From: Calliopsis andreniformis
Lineage: Eukaryota; Arthropoda; Insecta; Hymenoptera; Andrenidae
Assembly: GCF_051401765.1 (NCBI RefSeq)
Contig: NC_135064.1
Coordinates: 20,744,001-20,808,000 of the forward strand
Reading direction: 5' to 3'
Length of the DNA stretch: 64,000 bases
This document shows positions 1 to 12,330 of the stretch, piece after piece. A program made the position numbers and the translations under genes. Position 1 is the first letter of the stretch. Every line of letters begins with the position of its first letter. The notes under the pieces were generated by a model. It searched no databases, was not told the DNA's origin, and saw only the letters and a list, made by a program, of their open reading frames with translations.

Positions 1-263
1 AAAGGCTACTTTTACTCCTCCCACGTTGAATATCTTTTAATATCCTATCTAAGCAAGTAATTTTAATAGAATCGTAGATTGTGATATAGACAATGTCTAT
101 GTTCAAATTTTTGTAGTAGGTACTATAGAGATATTAAAAGGCAATCACACAAGTATTATACAAGGGAGCTTTTTGTGCTTATGTGCTCTTATTAAATAAT
201 TAAGCTTCACGTGTGGGGTAATTTTTGTAAGGGTCTTCATACGCGAGGAAAAGTATACATATA

Positions 264-930
264 CAGGGTGTTCCATTTAATATAACTACCTCAAATATTC
301 CTCTAATTTCTGAGAATACGAAAACAACATCAAGGGTAAGGAATGTGTAAAACGAGTGTTCAATACAGCGTGATTAAAAATATAGACCCTATACATGATG
401 TTTAAAAAAAATCTATTTTGAAGTAGCTACTGAAAAATCTTTCTCCATTATCCACGTGGATATGAACGCACAAAAATGTATCATGACTCATTGTTTATTT
501 CCCCTCCAGACTACTCTAGTCACAAACACTGATCTACTCATTTATCTTTGTTACTAACTAATCCTCGCCACCTGGGCCGATAATCAAATCGATAACTCAA
601 TATACGCAATATAATAAATCTAAACGATATAACTCTGAAGACAAACATAAATGTTTCCAAATAAAAATTGCGAAACAGCAATAAACTAGATGAAACAAGA
701 CTTAACAAATATAAGAAAAACACAAAGAAAATCGAATCTTCCCTACAGCTCTTCGACTTCAACAGTTTACCAAAAACAAAGTATTATTATACTATAATAT
801 TCTGCACAAATACAATAAATTAAATTATGTCTTCAATTCTAGATACTCTAAAGGCATTCCCAATAAAAAAGCAATCCAACTAACAGATTACATTCTCCAC
901 AAAAAGTGAACAACTGTTTAAAACACCCTG
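264..930. mobile_element. TA-flanked inverted-repeat element (MITE-like), about 667 bp
   Basis: The left end reads TA-CAGGGTGTTCC and the right end reads AAAACACCCTG-TA, so the termini are inverted copies of CAGGGTGTT and are flanked by TA on both sides. Similarity of the two ends fades after about 12-15 bases. There is no credible transposase reading frame inside. The TA flank suits a Tc1/mariner-type non-autonomous element, but the family is not established. The same terminal motif recurs at several other places in this window. Confidence 0.55.
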
Positions 931-1173
931 TACAATATTCACTCGCTATAAGCTCATTACCATTTCCATCCCCATCCCTGATAACAAAGAATTCCCAAAG
1001 GACCCAAATCCTTCGTATAAATAAGCCTCAGAATGTCTCTCAAACTCTGTATACTCATTACTGGTAACGAGTCACGAGCCTATAGCGAGCAAAGTCTATA
1101 ATATTATGCACAAGTACCACGACGAAGTCCAAGCCGCTTGGATCGGTTGGCTATCGTGGAAAAGCTCACTTAC

Positions 1174-1221
1174 GCGCCCGTTTATGCGTCTGCCAGTCGT
1201 TTTATACGGCTGATGTCTCAG
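1174..1221 (-). CDS. Candidate 48-nt microexon (phase 0 to 0)
   Basis: Read on the minus strand, a long pyrimidine tract ending TTCTTTCAG precedes 48 bases, followed by the donor GTAAGTGAG. Only one frame is open, giving 16 residues (LRHQPYKTTGRRINGR). The length is a multiple of three, so it could be an optional cassette. The strand matches the unidentified gene whose 5' exons lie at 23.7-30.9 kb, but at least one unseen exon would be needed to reach phase 0. It could equally be a chance pair of splice motifs. Confidence 0.3.
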
Positions 1222-1239
1222 CTGAAAGAATAAAAAAGA

Positions 1240-1460
1240 ACCCTGTGATTTTTCGCATCGCGAAGGCGCGCTCGCTCGCCGCCGATTGATTAATTTTGCA
1301 TGCAGAGGTCAGGGAATTAATCGTGGACTCTGCTCCGCGACGGGGAGCGAAAATTTATTCGACACCGATCGGTCGATCGATTCGGGGAAAACTGCTCCGA
1401 CTCGATTATGCACGCGACGTCCACGCATTATTCCTCGCGTGGAAGCATCGGGAAGGCTTA
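1240..1460. promoter_or_regulatory. GC-rich, CpG-containing island, possible regulatory element
   Basis: A GC-rich block stands out from AT-rich surroundings. It holds GATCGATCG-type palindromes, TAATTAAT-like homeodomain sites and a TTTTGCATG octamer-like site. It lies just upstream, in minus-strand terms, of the candidate microexon at 1174-1221. There is no convincing reading frame in it. Confidence 0.25.
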
Positions 1461-4439
1461 TCTCCTCCCTGCTATCGTACAGTTTCACCTTGGTTTCAGT
1501 CTGACGAAGAGCTTAGATTTTGGATGCTGTAAATTTCATGAGGCCTATCTCGAGAGATACCGTCTTCCGTTTGGTATTAACTTAACTCTAAAGTGCGCAG
1601 CGATGGAGACATGCATCGTCCAAGGTTTTTCGTAGTATCCTTTTATTTCATTTTGGATGACTAAGCTGCGAAGTTTTTTATATATGCATCTCGTGCAGGT
1701 TAATTTGTTTGCAATAATGTAGTAGTTATGTATAGAAGACACTGAGTGCAAAAATTGACTAAGTCACTTTCCTCCGAAATTGATTTCGTAGCATTAATTT
1801 ATTGTTAAGAAACCTTATATTTTAGATTGCCCATTTTTCCGATTTTCCTGAGTATTGGGGTGACTTCGTTGTTACTCTCAATGCCTCATGTATGTTTTAT
1901 AATATACTTTTAATACAAGAATATGGAAAAATTAAAAAGTAGTTTTTTATTACTTTTCCCCTGTTTTCCAACACATTTTAGACCAAAGAACCTTTGCACA
2001 ATAGTTTTGCGCATAAAAATTAAAAAAATCGCTAAAAGGTTAGGAAGGATTATAAACTTCATTTTAGAAAGTTACGATTCTATACTTTATCGAATTTTGA
2101 AGTTTATAGGGTCCTGCGAAACCAAAGAAATAAATGATAAATTACTCAAGCAAATAATATCTATAAACGAGTAATAAAAGAAGATTAAGAATGATACATT
2201 GGCGCGTCCTGTGATGAATAATCCGCCATGCAGCGACTGTCTGGAAATGCGCTCGTCGCACATGGTTTAAGCGTCAATAAACAGTGTCCAAATATAGCAA
2301 GGGATTGCGCCGCATTGTTCACAACGTTATGAAGCTTTATTACTTAAAGATAAAGTGGTTCCTTTATCGTTCACTAACACCGCTTGTTTAATTGACCTAT
2401 AACCCTAAATTACCCTCTGATGTCTACCTTGTTTATCATAATACTGCATTACTTTACACGTATAAAGTCTTCCTAATATAGAAATTTGCATAATAACCTT
2501 CAATCTTACAGTAAAATATCAAGAATTGATTAATGAATAAAGAAACTGTTTATAATAATATATTATATAATGGTTGCATTAATCAATTACTAAAAATACA
2601 GAAGTAGTTCGCTTTTTACTATAATTCACGAAGACATCATAGTAACGCCATCTCTGCTACTTTTAATGGAACCATCACGTACTTACTACATTTGTTTTAT
2701 CGCCTACTTTACATATTATCACGGGATGCATCTAATGACATAATGTATGATTCTTTTAGGGGAGATAGTCACTTACACAAGACTATTCCTTATCGTATCT
2801 CTCTAAGCTTTTCTCTTGGCGAATACGTAGATTAATCACCTTAGCAGGTCTCTCTTCCCTCTTGCACTTGGAAATCTATGTGATCGCCAGCCAGAAAGGA
2901 TGAGGGAGATGCGAGAAAAAATGGTTAATGTAATTGACCACCGCCCTTCAAGGTTAATCTCAACAGTCATCTCATGAACACTGAATTTTTATTTGCATGA
3001 TAAAGAGTCTACCAACGAGAGTTGCGTGTCTTTTCTTTTGGCTCGCTTCAGTTCCATGTGGTCACCATATGTACATACAGAAACTGTGTTTCATACCGAT
3101 AAGAATTATACTTCTAATTTCTTGATATTATTTCTTTTCAAATTAAATTGGAGAATATCTCAGTAACCATTCACATTAAAAAGTGTTTTACTATTTTTTC
3201 ATGAAATAAAATGAAACAAAATGTTTCACAAAACACACATCCCACACATGCTCTTCTAATATATAACTCACATATTGTTGTAAGATTTGATAAATACGAG
3301 AATTTATATTCTAAACTCATTTACATAGTTTCCAAAATTAATAGCACATTATAAGTAATAACTTGTGTTAACAGAAACCAATTTTATTTGTAAAACAAGT
3401 TGCCTAATTTTGCCTACGATAAATTCATACTTTATTCTAATTTCTATTCTATTAAATCTGCCTAATTTTCACAATAAATCTACCTTGCGTTAGCCATCGA
3501 AGTTCAGACTCAAGCAATATCGTAATAATCAAATTTTCTTATCTTTACCCTATCGAATATTCACGTCCGCCTCGATGCACACGGAGCACTGCAATCGCAC
3601 GTCCTCGAACGCCACGATAATGGATCATCGATATTTGTCCCGAGTAATATGCAAAACGTTCCTTGGCTTGGTCAATGATCTCCGCCGCGCAACGCCACTA
3701 ACGCGTCTGCCATCCGTGTTCGAATCAGTTAGCGCACATCCTGCTAGATTAAAAGATTTAACGCCTTGCACGCTCGCTCTCACCGATCACCCTCGATCAT
3801 CTGGACAAATCTCGTTTGTCTACCTGACACGAAACGCTATTGCAGTGTTCTAACGTGGGTAGATGACGTTAGGCGGTTATCAGTTCGAAGATCAGCGAAA
3901 GGGTGCAAGGATACTGAAAAGAAGTTTAATTTCGCGTTCGTTTCGGTGTTACGCTATTAACAGAAGCTTTTGGCTAGCGATTTGTAGTCTTATCCATCTG
4001 AAGATTTCCTGATATAGACTCATGGCCCTTGAGTCATGGATCACTCGTAAGTTTATGGTGAGAGTCACGTTTCTGAAGTGAAGTACATACTGATAGCCTA
4101 TCGTGGTCTTATCAGAGACGCGAGTAATTGTGTTTAGAAGGTAAACGTTTATTCTAAATATAGCAAAACCTCGGTTAACAAAATTAACTCCCTGCAGTAC
4201 CCTCTTGATAGATAGTTTTATTATTCACGCAATAGTAGGTTAGTATTATTGTTATTAAATCATGATTTAAGTCTCAAGTCCTGCTATAGATACTCTTCTT
4301 GTTATTACGATGAATAACATTAATCGTGAATAAAAGAAATAAAAGAAAGCTAAGTAATTAAGAAAAGAAATTATAATAGTTAGGTTAAAAACAGGAGATT
4401 AGAACAGATCGGAAACAAAGAAGAGAGAGAACGAAGATT
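1461..4439. other. AT-rich non-coding DNA
   Basis: No exon with both splice signals and an open frame was found on either strand. Open frames here are short and low in complexity. Best read as intron or intergenic DNA. Confidence 0.5.
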
Positions 4440-4790
4440 CCTTTGTTCTTATTGTCAGTTCTTCCCCTTCACCCCTCCACCAGAGTCCCTCCTGGGAATT
4501 AGAAAAAGGAAAGATGGGAAAGGAAAAGTAGTATGTACTTCCTACTCCCTTCTCCTACTCCTTAATTCCCTCTCCGAATCCTTAACTTCTCTCCTCCTAT
4601 CGTGTAATCTTCCCACCCAGTCTCCAACCTTGTCTCTTATTTCCTAATCCCCCTCTGAAGACCCTCTTCACCAACCCAATCCCTGCTCCCACTTTCCGAT
4701 CTCCTCCCTCGTCGAAATTCAACCGTTCACTCCCTTCATCGCAAAAATCTACCGCCTCCATCTTTTTTAATTCCCCCCAATTAAATCGGT
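4440..4790. repeat. Strand-asymmetric pyrimidine-rich tract
   Basis: For about 330 bases the plus strand is dominated by C and T, with degenerate reiterations of units such as CTCCTACTCCTTAATTCC and CCCTCTCCGAATCC. It is not a simple microsatellite. It has no matching gene, and the minus-strand open frame across it is a composition artefact. Confidence 0.6.
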
Positions 4791-4808
4791 AATTCAAACA
4801 GATGAGCA

Positions 4809-4816
4809 TGACGTCA
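4809..4816. promoter_or_regulatory. Full palindromic CRE-type motif TGACGTCA
   Basis: Exact 8-bp match to the CREB/ATF palindrome, just after the pyrimidine-rich tract. Identical motifs occur at 7633-7640 and 17701-17708. Function is unproven. Confidence 0.25.
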
Positions 4817-4950
4817 AAGCTAGAAACTAAGGCCTCGCGGTTTTTCAAGGATGAGCAACCGAGTGATCTCAGTGAACCTCAGACTAGGGATAGGATCGAA
4901 CTTACAATTAATATGGAATCATAAATCTGAGTGAGTTGAAAATATATATA

Positions 4951-5070
4951 CAAAGTGATCAGTTTATCTGGAAATCCTCCGAGTATTGGCAGCATTTATT
5001 CTAAATTCTGTTAGTATTGTAAGTGCTACCAACAGCCATTAGAGGGTTTCTAGTTAAACTGATCACCCTG
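4951..5070. mobile_element. 120-bp foldback MITE with TA flanks
   Basis: The left end (TA-CAAAGTGATCAGTTTATCTGGAAA) and the reverse complement of the right end (TA-CAGGGTGATCAGTTTAACTAGAAA) match over about 30 bases with few differences. Both ends are bordered by TA. The element is too short to encode protein. Confidence 0.7.
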
Positions 5071-8000
5071 TAGGTGCAGTAAGGGTGTAAGGTAATCTCA
5101 AGATTCGATTTCTTTTTAAACTGAAAAAATAGAACATTTTGTAAGTATAGCTTGATCGCCCCAATTATCGTTTAAAAATCTAAACAATATTTTTTCGTAA
5201 CCAGTTTTTTATCTTCACACCTTTCTTGCAAATAACACCTTAATTTTAATATCCAAGTTTCGTTCTAAGCCTTTTGAGTCAGACCTGAATTTATAAATAT
5301 TTAATCAACTCAAAAGCAATACTATTCCAGTGTCCATAGTTACAATCTATTCGATCTATACAGCCTGAACAGTTTCAACCATATAAGATTTCACGCAAAT
5401 TGGTATGACGCAGAGGACACCCAAGCACCATGTTTGCGTGAACAGCGAGTATTAGTAACATCTACAGAAACGTGACGGTTTTGCGCTAATTAAACCATCG
5501 CGAGGGATGTATGAGGACGCCACGCGTATCGGATATCGTAGAAGTGGTTATCATCCTCTACTTCCTGCCGCGATGAGACTATACTCCAAGAATGGAGGAG
5601 AGAAAGAGGAAACAGAGTTTATGTCATCGATAACAATATCACCTTTGTATCGATTCTTGTGCCAGATGGTCGCGATTGCAATTCAATGTGTGAAATTCAC
5701 CATAAAAGACAGCGATTTGTAGAGAATTGAAACGTAGAGAGAATTGAAATCATAAAGATAGGAGAGCGCAGAAAAGTATGACTAAAGGGAAAATATCGTG
5801 AAAAGAGTACTTCATTAATTTGGAAATACTGATCGAAAATTCAATGACAAAGAATTTTAATTACCTCAAAATCTTCATGTTCATAATTTTCCGTGGTATC
5901 AAGATTGTAAAAGTAAATCTTTCTATAAAGATAGTCTTTATAAATTGATAACATGGCAGAAGATCACGGAAACATCAATTATATACTCAATAAACAGCTA
6001 AAACTCGAGAATATCCCGTATCGAATTCCACTCTAAAACGAACACTGTACATTCTAAAATCTTTGTATTACATAACCCCATTCCACACAAATATGACAAC
6101 GAAACAACCTGCTCAACAATACGAACAATATTTCTATATTTCGATTTCCAATCAACTTAAAATCCCTAGCATCTATATCATCTGAACTAGAATGTACGCA
6201 GGTCACAGAAAAGATGGGAGAGACACATGAACCAGAGATATAGGAAGGGATGCTGAAGGTTCGAAAAAGGGGGACAAGAAAGGGAACAGTTTGAAAGCAG
6301 TGATTTAAGCGAAAGTGAAAATGTGTCGATCGTAAAGCTGCAATATTCGACAGAACGAAACGAAGGGAAAATAAACGCGACGAGAGAGAAATGCATACCA
6401 GCTGCAAAACCCTTGCGGCTGATTAAGTAAGGAGGTCAGCGAGCAGGCAAGGTTGTGCCGTGGATAATCCCGTGCTATACAGATGCAAAATAATAATGGC
6501 CTGTCCCGTCTCTACCCTTAATTTAGCTTATTACAATACCCAGTCCTCTGCGTGCAATGGGAACTCCGCTATGTGAACTAATTGGGAGACTATAATTACC
6601 CCAAGTCAATTTTCAGGCAACTGTTTGCGTCTCAGATGTTGTCTTACTTCTTTGAAAACTTTTACTTACTTTAACACGCTTACTGGTAATAAAACTGAAA
6701 AAAGTGTATTGTTTCGATATGTACAGGATGACTCATTTGTAGGGATTAATTAAGGTTTTATGAGGCTCAGGTAAATTGCAAGGCTCCACAGTAAATGTGA
6801 CTTTTGTAAAAAAGCATTAATAAATCGAAAATAATTCTTTTTTCACGAGTATTCGCAGAAATTTATTTGAGTACTTATATGAAAAAATGAGGCCTCTTAA
6901 AGAGAGAGGCCCGTGGATATAGCTCCTCTCCCCTCTCAAATTCAGGCCTGCCCATTTAAATCGACCTAGTGGAGTACTACTACTTTCTAACTTCTAAACT
7001 GTTGAAGACACCCGCTAAAAGGTACGTCAGAAAAAAGTTAAATAGTGTCAGGGAATACCTAATTAGATGTGAGTAAGGTTTCCCTAAGTGGACATGTAGA
7101 GGACATGTGTATAAAGGGCATTTTTCTTTTTTTAAATGAAATCATATAAGTATTTACACGAAAATACTAAACTATTTATTGTGACAAATCATTAGTTTAC
7201 AAGATATTTGAATTTTAGTATTAGGTAGTAACATTAGTACCTAGCTACTACGTGTTGGCAGTAGAAGCTCTTTATGTTAGTACTTTTGATGGAACACTCC
7301 ATATGTGAAGAGCCACACCTTGGTGCTTCTGTATATTTGCGATAAAAATATTTGAGACAATGCAACTCTAGAGAAGACTGATGGGAGACAATCCCTATGA
7401 GTCAATAGCAAATTCTGATGCAACTTTTATGGGAACTGCTTCTCTTCATAGACAAGTGAAAGGAAGCAAATTTTGGTTAGACAGTACTGACCCAGACTTA
7501 ATAAACTTTTACTTCTACAGACATTTTGGTAATAAGATCGCTAACAATATTGTCCACAAAAGTTTCAAAGTTCACTAGTACCGTAAACTTGAGAACTTGA
7601 TGTTATCTTCCGTTGCTTTGTTATGAACTTCGTGACGTCAGGGATTAAGAAACATGAATGGAATCTTATCGAAGGTTTTGGAATCTTATCTATGAGTATT
7701 CAGATGAGTCAATCGAATTTTGGGAAATCTTGAGGTTAAGGAAAACTGACAGAGGAAACACCGATGAATAATATTTGGCAGAGAGATCCCAGATCATAGT
7801 TACCATCTGACCACTTTCGTGACCCAGAATTACTAGAAATCTGAGTGTACAGTGATCGTGTACTAGAACTGCTCGCGATGCAAACAATTTTAGCTATGTG
7901 GAATTCTAATGTATAAAGTTTCCTGAATTCCATTTCTCCCAGAGATAAATGAATTCGGAACTGTCAGTGAGTCATTCGCCAGACATTTCACGCGTTTCCC

Positions 8001-11000
8001 TCACGAGCAGCGTTTCACGCTCTCGTTGCAAGGCGATACACGTGTAAAGTTCTGTGAAACGTAATAACGAGTGCCTACAATAAAGTCAACACACGATCCT
8101 CCTGTCAGCCTTGGTCAATCCATCGCGTTCGATCTATTTCAAAACACGCGAAAGTAGTATGCGTGGAGGCATCATTTAGGAACCGTGAATACCTGAACAG
8201 CATCTCCTCTTATTATTTTTTTATGACTGCTAACACCTTTTTGACACCAGTTATTGAATCGGTGATTTAAAGAACAATACAAATCCAAAAACCATATCTT
8301 GAGATAATTTCATTCCAACGTGTGATTCTATGCGTTTTATACATAGTCTTGAAATTATTTGCAAACGACTAATTTTGGACTTGCACTGTTCTTCAACTTA
8401 CTGATTCAATTAGGCCTAGCTCTGTAATACAAAATGCTAGCGTCGAAAAAGTTACCTTAAGGTAATTTATCACAGAGTACAGACTTATGATAAAAGACCC
8501 CTCGTGCAAGAATAAAATATCCTCAAGTTAAATTTACGAGATAAAATCGTTTACGTCGACCTTGAACGATTAATTAAGGAAACGCTTAATTTATACTGGT
8601 TTAGGGAGTCCATAAGCGGTAATGTGCGAAAAAATTCGCTGACCTGGCAGAAAATGACTAGGAAATTTGGCACGTGTGTTAGAGAAGCGTTTACCTTCCG
8701 TTGTAAAGCGTGGCTATATAGAAAGAGACGAAATAGGTATATATAGCGTATCGTATCTGGTTCAAGCTTACTCGTCGATATCATTTCGCTCCGACTAAAG
8801 AACCTTCGCTCCAAAGGGCGAAATTAGGCCACACGAGGCTGGCCTACAGCGACAGAAATGTTACGTAACGACACCCGAAAGAGATCGATTCGTGTCATCG
8901 TACTTAATCTTGTTTCGTGGGCGAGCTTGAAGGAGACGCGCGAACGTCCGTCAATGCGCTAACCGCGTGTCGCGTATCCTTTCACCTTCGACGAAAATTG
9001 ATCGTCTGGCTGGCAAAATGCACAGTTGGCGCGATACTGCTGATGATAGGCTATAACAATCATTTCGAATAGACATATGTGAGAAAAACTTTGGATCGTG
9101 TCGAATATCGGTCCGAATTAGGAAATTTTGATCATACTGAAGATTTTGTGAGTCTTGGGAGTCTTGTTCTTTTCATTAAGAGTTTTCAAGAACTTTATGA
9201 TCTTTCAAGATTTTTCAAGATTTGTCACAATTCTGTAAGGTATTCCAACGTTTACTAAAATTCTCTAGAAGTTTCAGAATTTTTTAAGATTCTTCAAGAT
9301 TCATCAAGATTTTACACTTTTTAAATTCTTATCAGGCGAATCCTTCCAGAATATCCGACTTTACATAACACGCAAAGTGATTCAAAATTGCAGAGTAACA
9401 TACTTCGTAATTTTCAAGGATATAACTTAATTGTCCTCCTCTACTTATCAGTCTAACGACCCGTCACACACAAGAAAATGTAATGCGAAAATAATGATAC
9501 AAGAAATGTAATTCAATGCGACTCGAGTAGAAAGAAATTGGTATAATAAATAATTTCGAGAAAATGAAACTTTAATACGTACAAGCGCACCTTCCTGATC
9601 GACATTACGTGAGCAACGACTGAACGTTTCATTCCTGTAACTCTACTATATTTAACCGAAGATCTTACAAAAACTAGTGATAATGAATACGTTGCGTCAA
9701 GAATGCATTGATCGTCGATGAATCAGTTAACGCGTGTTCTAGACGTCATTTGAATGATAAAATATTAAATGAAATTCAGTGTCCATTAGAAGAAATTCTG
9801 CAGGAAGAAATGGTCATGGATGTTCACGAGATCGATCAGCTCGAAAGCACTTTACATATCATACTTATGTAACATTACAATGTTACCTACACCTATATGG
9901 AAACAAATCGAGTGTTAACTAAATAATCACACTTCGACAAGACAATTGCTTTCAAATCTCGAAACGGCACAAATATACAGAATGGATTACTTGTTTTACC
10001 AGAATAAGCCCAGTTACTTTATTTTAAAACTCGAATTACATCGTACGATGCTTGTATCAAGATAAATATACGTATTTAATTTTATAGTAGCTCCTGTAAC
10101 AAAAACGATGCGTGCTTCTCGCACATATTGCTGGTTGGCGAAAGTCGACCCCGAAACACTTGGCTGGTTAAGCGTTAATTAAGGTTAAGAATACTTTTAC
10201 TTGAAATTATGTATTCGAGATTCCACCAATTACTACATTCCCACATTTTTCCTGTTCACCTGAATAAAGTGATCTCCCGTTCCCAAATTAGTCTCGAGAC
10301 ACGTTCAAAATCTACGATCTTATCACGAACACCTGCATCTTGAACAGAATAAGTTTCAATGCGTACCCAAGGACTTTGAGTAATTAATAACCCTGCCTTA
10401 TCGATCATACAAGAGTAATCTAATCAATTCTGGTTAGCGATATTCGTAAACATGAAAACAGTATTTGGGCAGCTGTGAATTTTCGCTTAGAAATCTAATC
10501 ACAACCATAAGCACGCGATAATCTTTCTATTCCACTTCTCGTAATTATCATCACACGTTAACGTCAATATATTACTTCATTCTGTTATTTTTCATCGCTT
10601 CATATTCATAATCCTCCAGATCAATAATCCGTTACCCAATAAAAAAAAATTCATTCTCTAAAATAGATGCGTCAAGAATAAACAAACGCATCGAAAATTT
10701 TCTCACAGAAGAATCGAGAGAGCCTGTAGAGCATAAACTACAGTTTAACAAAAATCCAGATATCTACAAAAAAACATGTCCCAAGATGAGTACAAAACGC
10801 CTAAAAAAATCTGTCAAAAAATGGTGATGATTATTGACACTGTGTTCAAAAATCCTTACCACCTAATTAAAAAACTTAGATAAGTACTTATATTTTAATA
10901 TATTTTACTGCACATGTCTGCAAAATTTCATTAAAATCTGGGAATTCAAATTGGGTAAACTTTACCCTAGTAAATACCCTTTAATACCCTAGTATTGAAA

Positions 11001-11229
11001 CTAGTCTATGCTACTAAAGCTCCTTCACTTATAACACAAATAGATTCCCACTATTTCAATAAAAAAAAGACAAAGCAGTAAGATACAATACAAAACTATA
11101 TTCTGAAAAAAGTGGCCTCGCGTAAACCTGGCTCTCAAAACACACTAAGCGTTCCTCAAACGATAACCTAACCACAAAAATAAGAAAACCCAAACTCCAC
11201 ACGAGCAATGATCTAAAAGAGAGTCTACA
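5071..11229. other. Non-coding stretch with scattered low-complexity DNA
   Basis: No supportable gene. Noted within it: a possible repeat beginning TACAGGATGACTC near 6723; a CRE palindrome at 7633-7640; a CpG-containing patch around 8820-9000; and a degenerate TTCAAGATT reiteration at about 9180-9320. Probable intron of the minus-strand unidentified gene or intergenic DNA. Confidence 0.45.
9180..9320. repeat. Degenerate TTCAAGATT-type tandem reiteration
   Basis: Repeated words TTTCAAGATT, TTTTTCAAGATT, CTTCAAGATT and CATCAAGATT occur within about 140 bases, with imperfect spacing. This is low-complexity DNA with no coding signal. Confidence 0.5.
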
Positions 11230-11760
11230 TCAGCGATGCTCAGTTCTGCATGAAGGAAGTTCGAACGAGCTCTCGTGGAAGAAACGACACGAAAGGGTCG
11301 TTAATCAATCGCGTGGCGTCTGATTCCAGAAATTTCAGCGGCGGCCACGCGCGCGAATATCGACGTAGCCCGCGTGTGCACGTATCTGGCGTCGTCGATC
11401 GAAAGAACACAGAGGACCGAGAGGAGTTACGTCGACGACGTTATAGACGCCGGTGCTAAATAGCGTGCGTGCGAGCACGCTATGAAAATGAAGGAGCGAA
11501 GCGGCAGTGGCAGCTGCCGACTGCCGCGACCACTCGTTCCATTCGCGAGGTCGTCGTTCTGCCAGCCAGCGGCCCCAGCCTGTGCGCCGTCGAGTTTGCG
11601 GTACTTTTACTGGGAACCAGCCAGGCACAAGTTGAAGCACGTGCCATCGCGAGCGTACCCAGCCGTTTAGTTTTCCATCGACGCGCAGAAACCGCCCTAC
11701 GCTCACGAGATCAAGTTCAGCACTGTAACTTCAACTATAGGCAGAAGACTACATGACGTG
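11230..11760. promoter_or_regulatory. GC/CpG-rich island, possible promoter
   Basis: A sharp GC and CpG-rich island in AT-rich DNA, with overlapping open frames on both strands. That is expected from GC-rich composition and does not indicate a protein gene. It may be an alternative promoter or untranslated first exon. A weak plus-strand donor (TAG-GTAATAG) follows at about 11826. Strand is undetermined. Confidence 0.35.
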
Positions 11761-11989
11761 GCGGAAAAGAGAGGCCATGGCCTGAACGATGATATGGTTG
11801 AGGTCGATGGTAGTAGTAGCGTGTAGGTAATAGGATTTGTATGAAATAGCTTGTGGCGGTATGTCCTTTTGGAGAGTTTAGAAATGCGTGGTGGTAAGCT
11901 TGCTGTGTTTAGTACTGGTTTTGTTTGGGAAAGAGTCTGTTGTGGTAGTTGAGATTAAAATTGCAGTTCTCATGCGCCCTTCTGGGGGG

Positions 11990-12330
11990 TTTTGAAGTTA
12001 TATTATATTTTATATGCTTCTGTGTTTTATTTTCTTCTGTATTTGATATTCTGCAATATTCTGTATAAGTAATTCTGTACTTTGTATTATTCTACGTTCT
12101 ATAGGTATTCTTTTATAATAGGTATATAATAGTTTATATACTTTAATATTATGTTCCTTGATATTCTATATAAATAGTAATTCTACATTCTATATATTCT
12201 TTAATGTTCCAGACTCTTGGATATTCTCCAATATCCCATATATTTACTATGCTACATGTACTTCTACATTCTATAGTCCTAATTTCTCATATCTACATTC
12301 AGGCTTACCATCAGACTGTTTATCTTTTCA
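11990..12330. repeat. Degenerate AT-rich reiteration (TTCTATATATTC-like)
   Basis: Many imperfect copies of TATTCTATA, TTCTGTA, TTCTACATTC and similar words. It resembles a decayed minisatellite or slippage-derived tract. The plus-strand open frame across it is low-complexity. Confidence 0.45.

Noticed and set aside
6721..7310. Possible repeat starting TACAGGATGACTC
   Set aside because: The proposed right end does not match the left end as an inverted repeat, so its boundaries cannot be supported.
8403..8795. Two possible 20-23 nt microexons on the minus strand
   Set aside because: Too short to distinguish from chance, since AG and GTAAG pairs are expected at this density.
11335..11706. Minus-strand open frame of 123 codons
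   Set aside because: Mirror frames of the same GC-rich island are open on the plus strand. Trp/Arg-rich nonsense translation.
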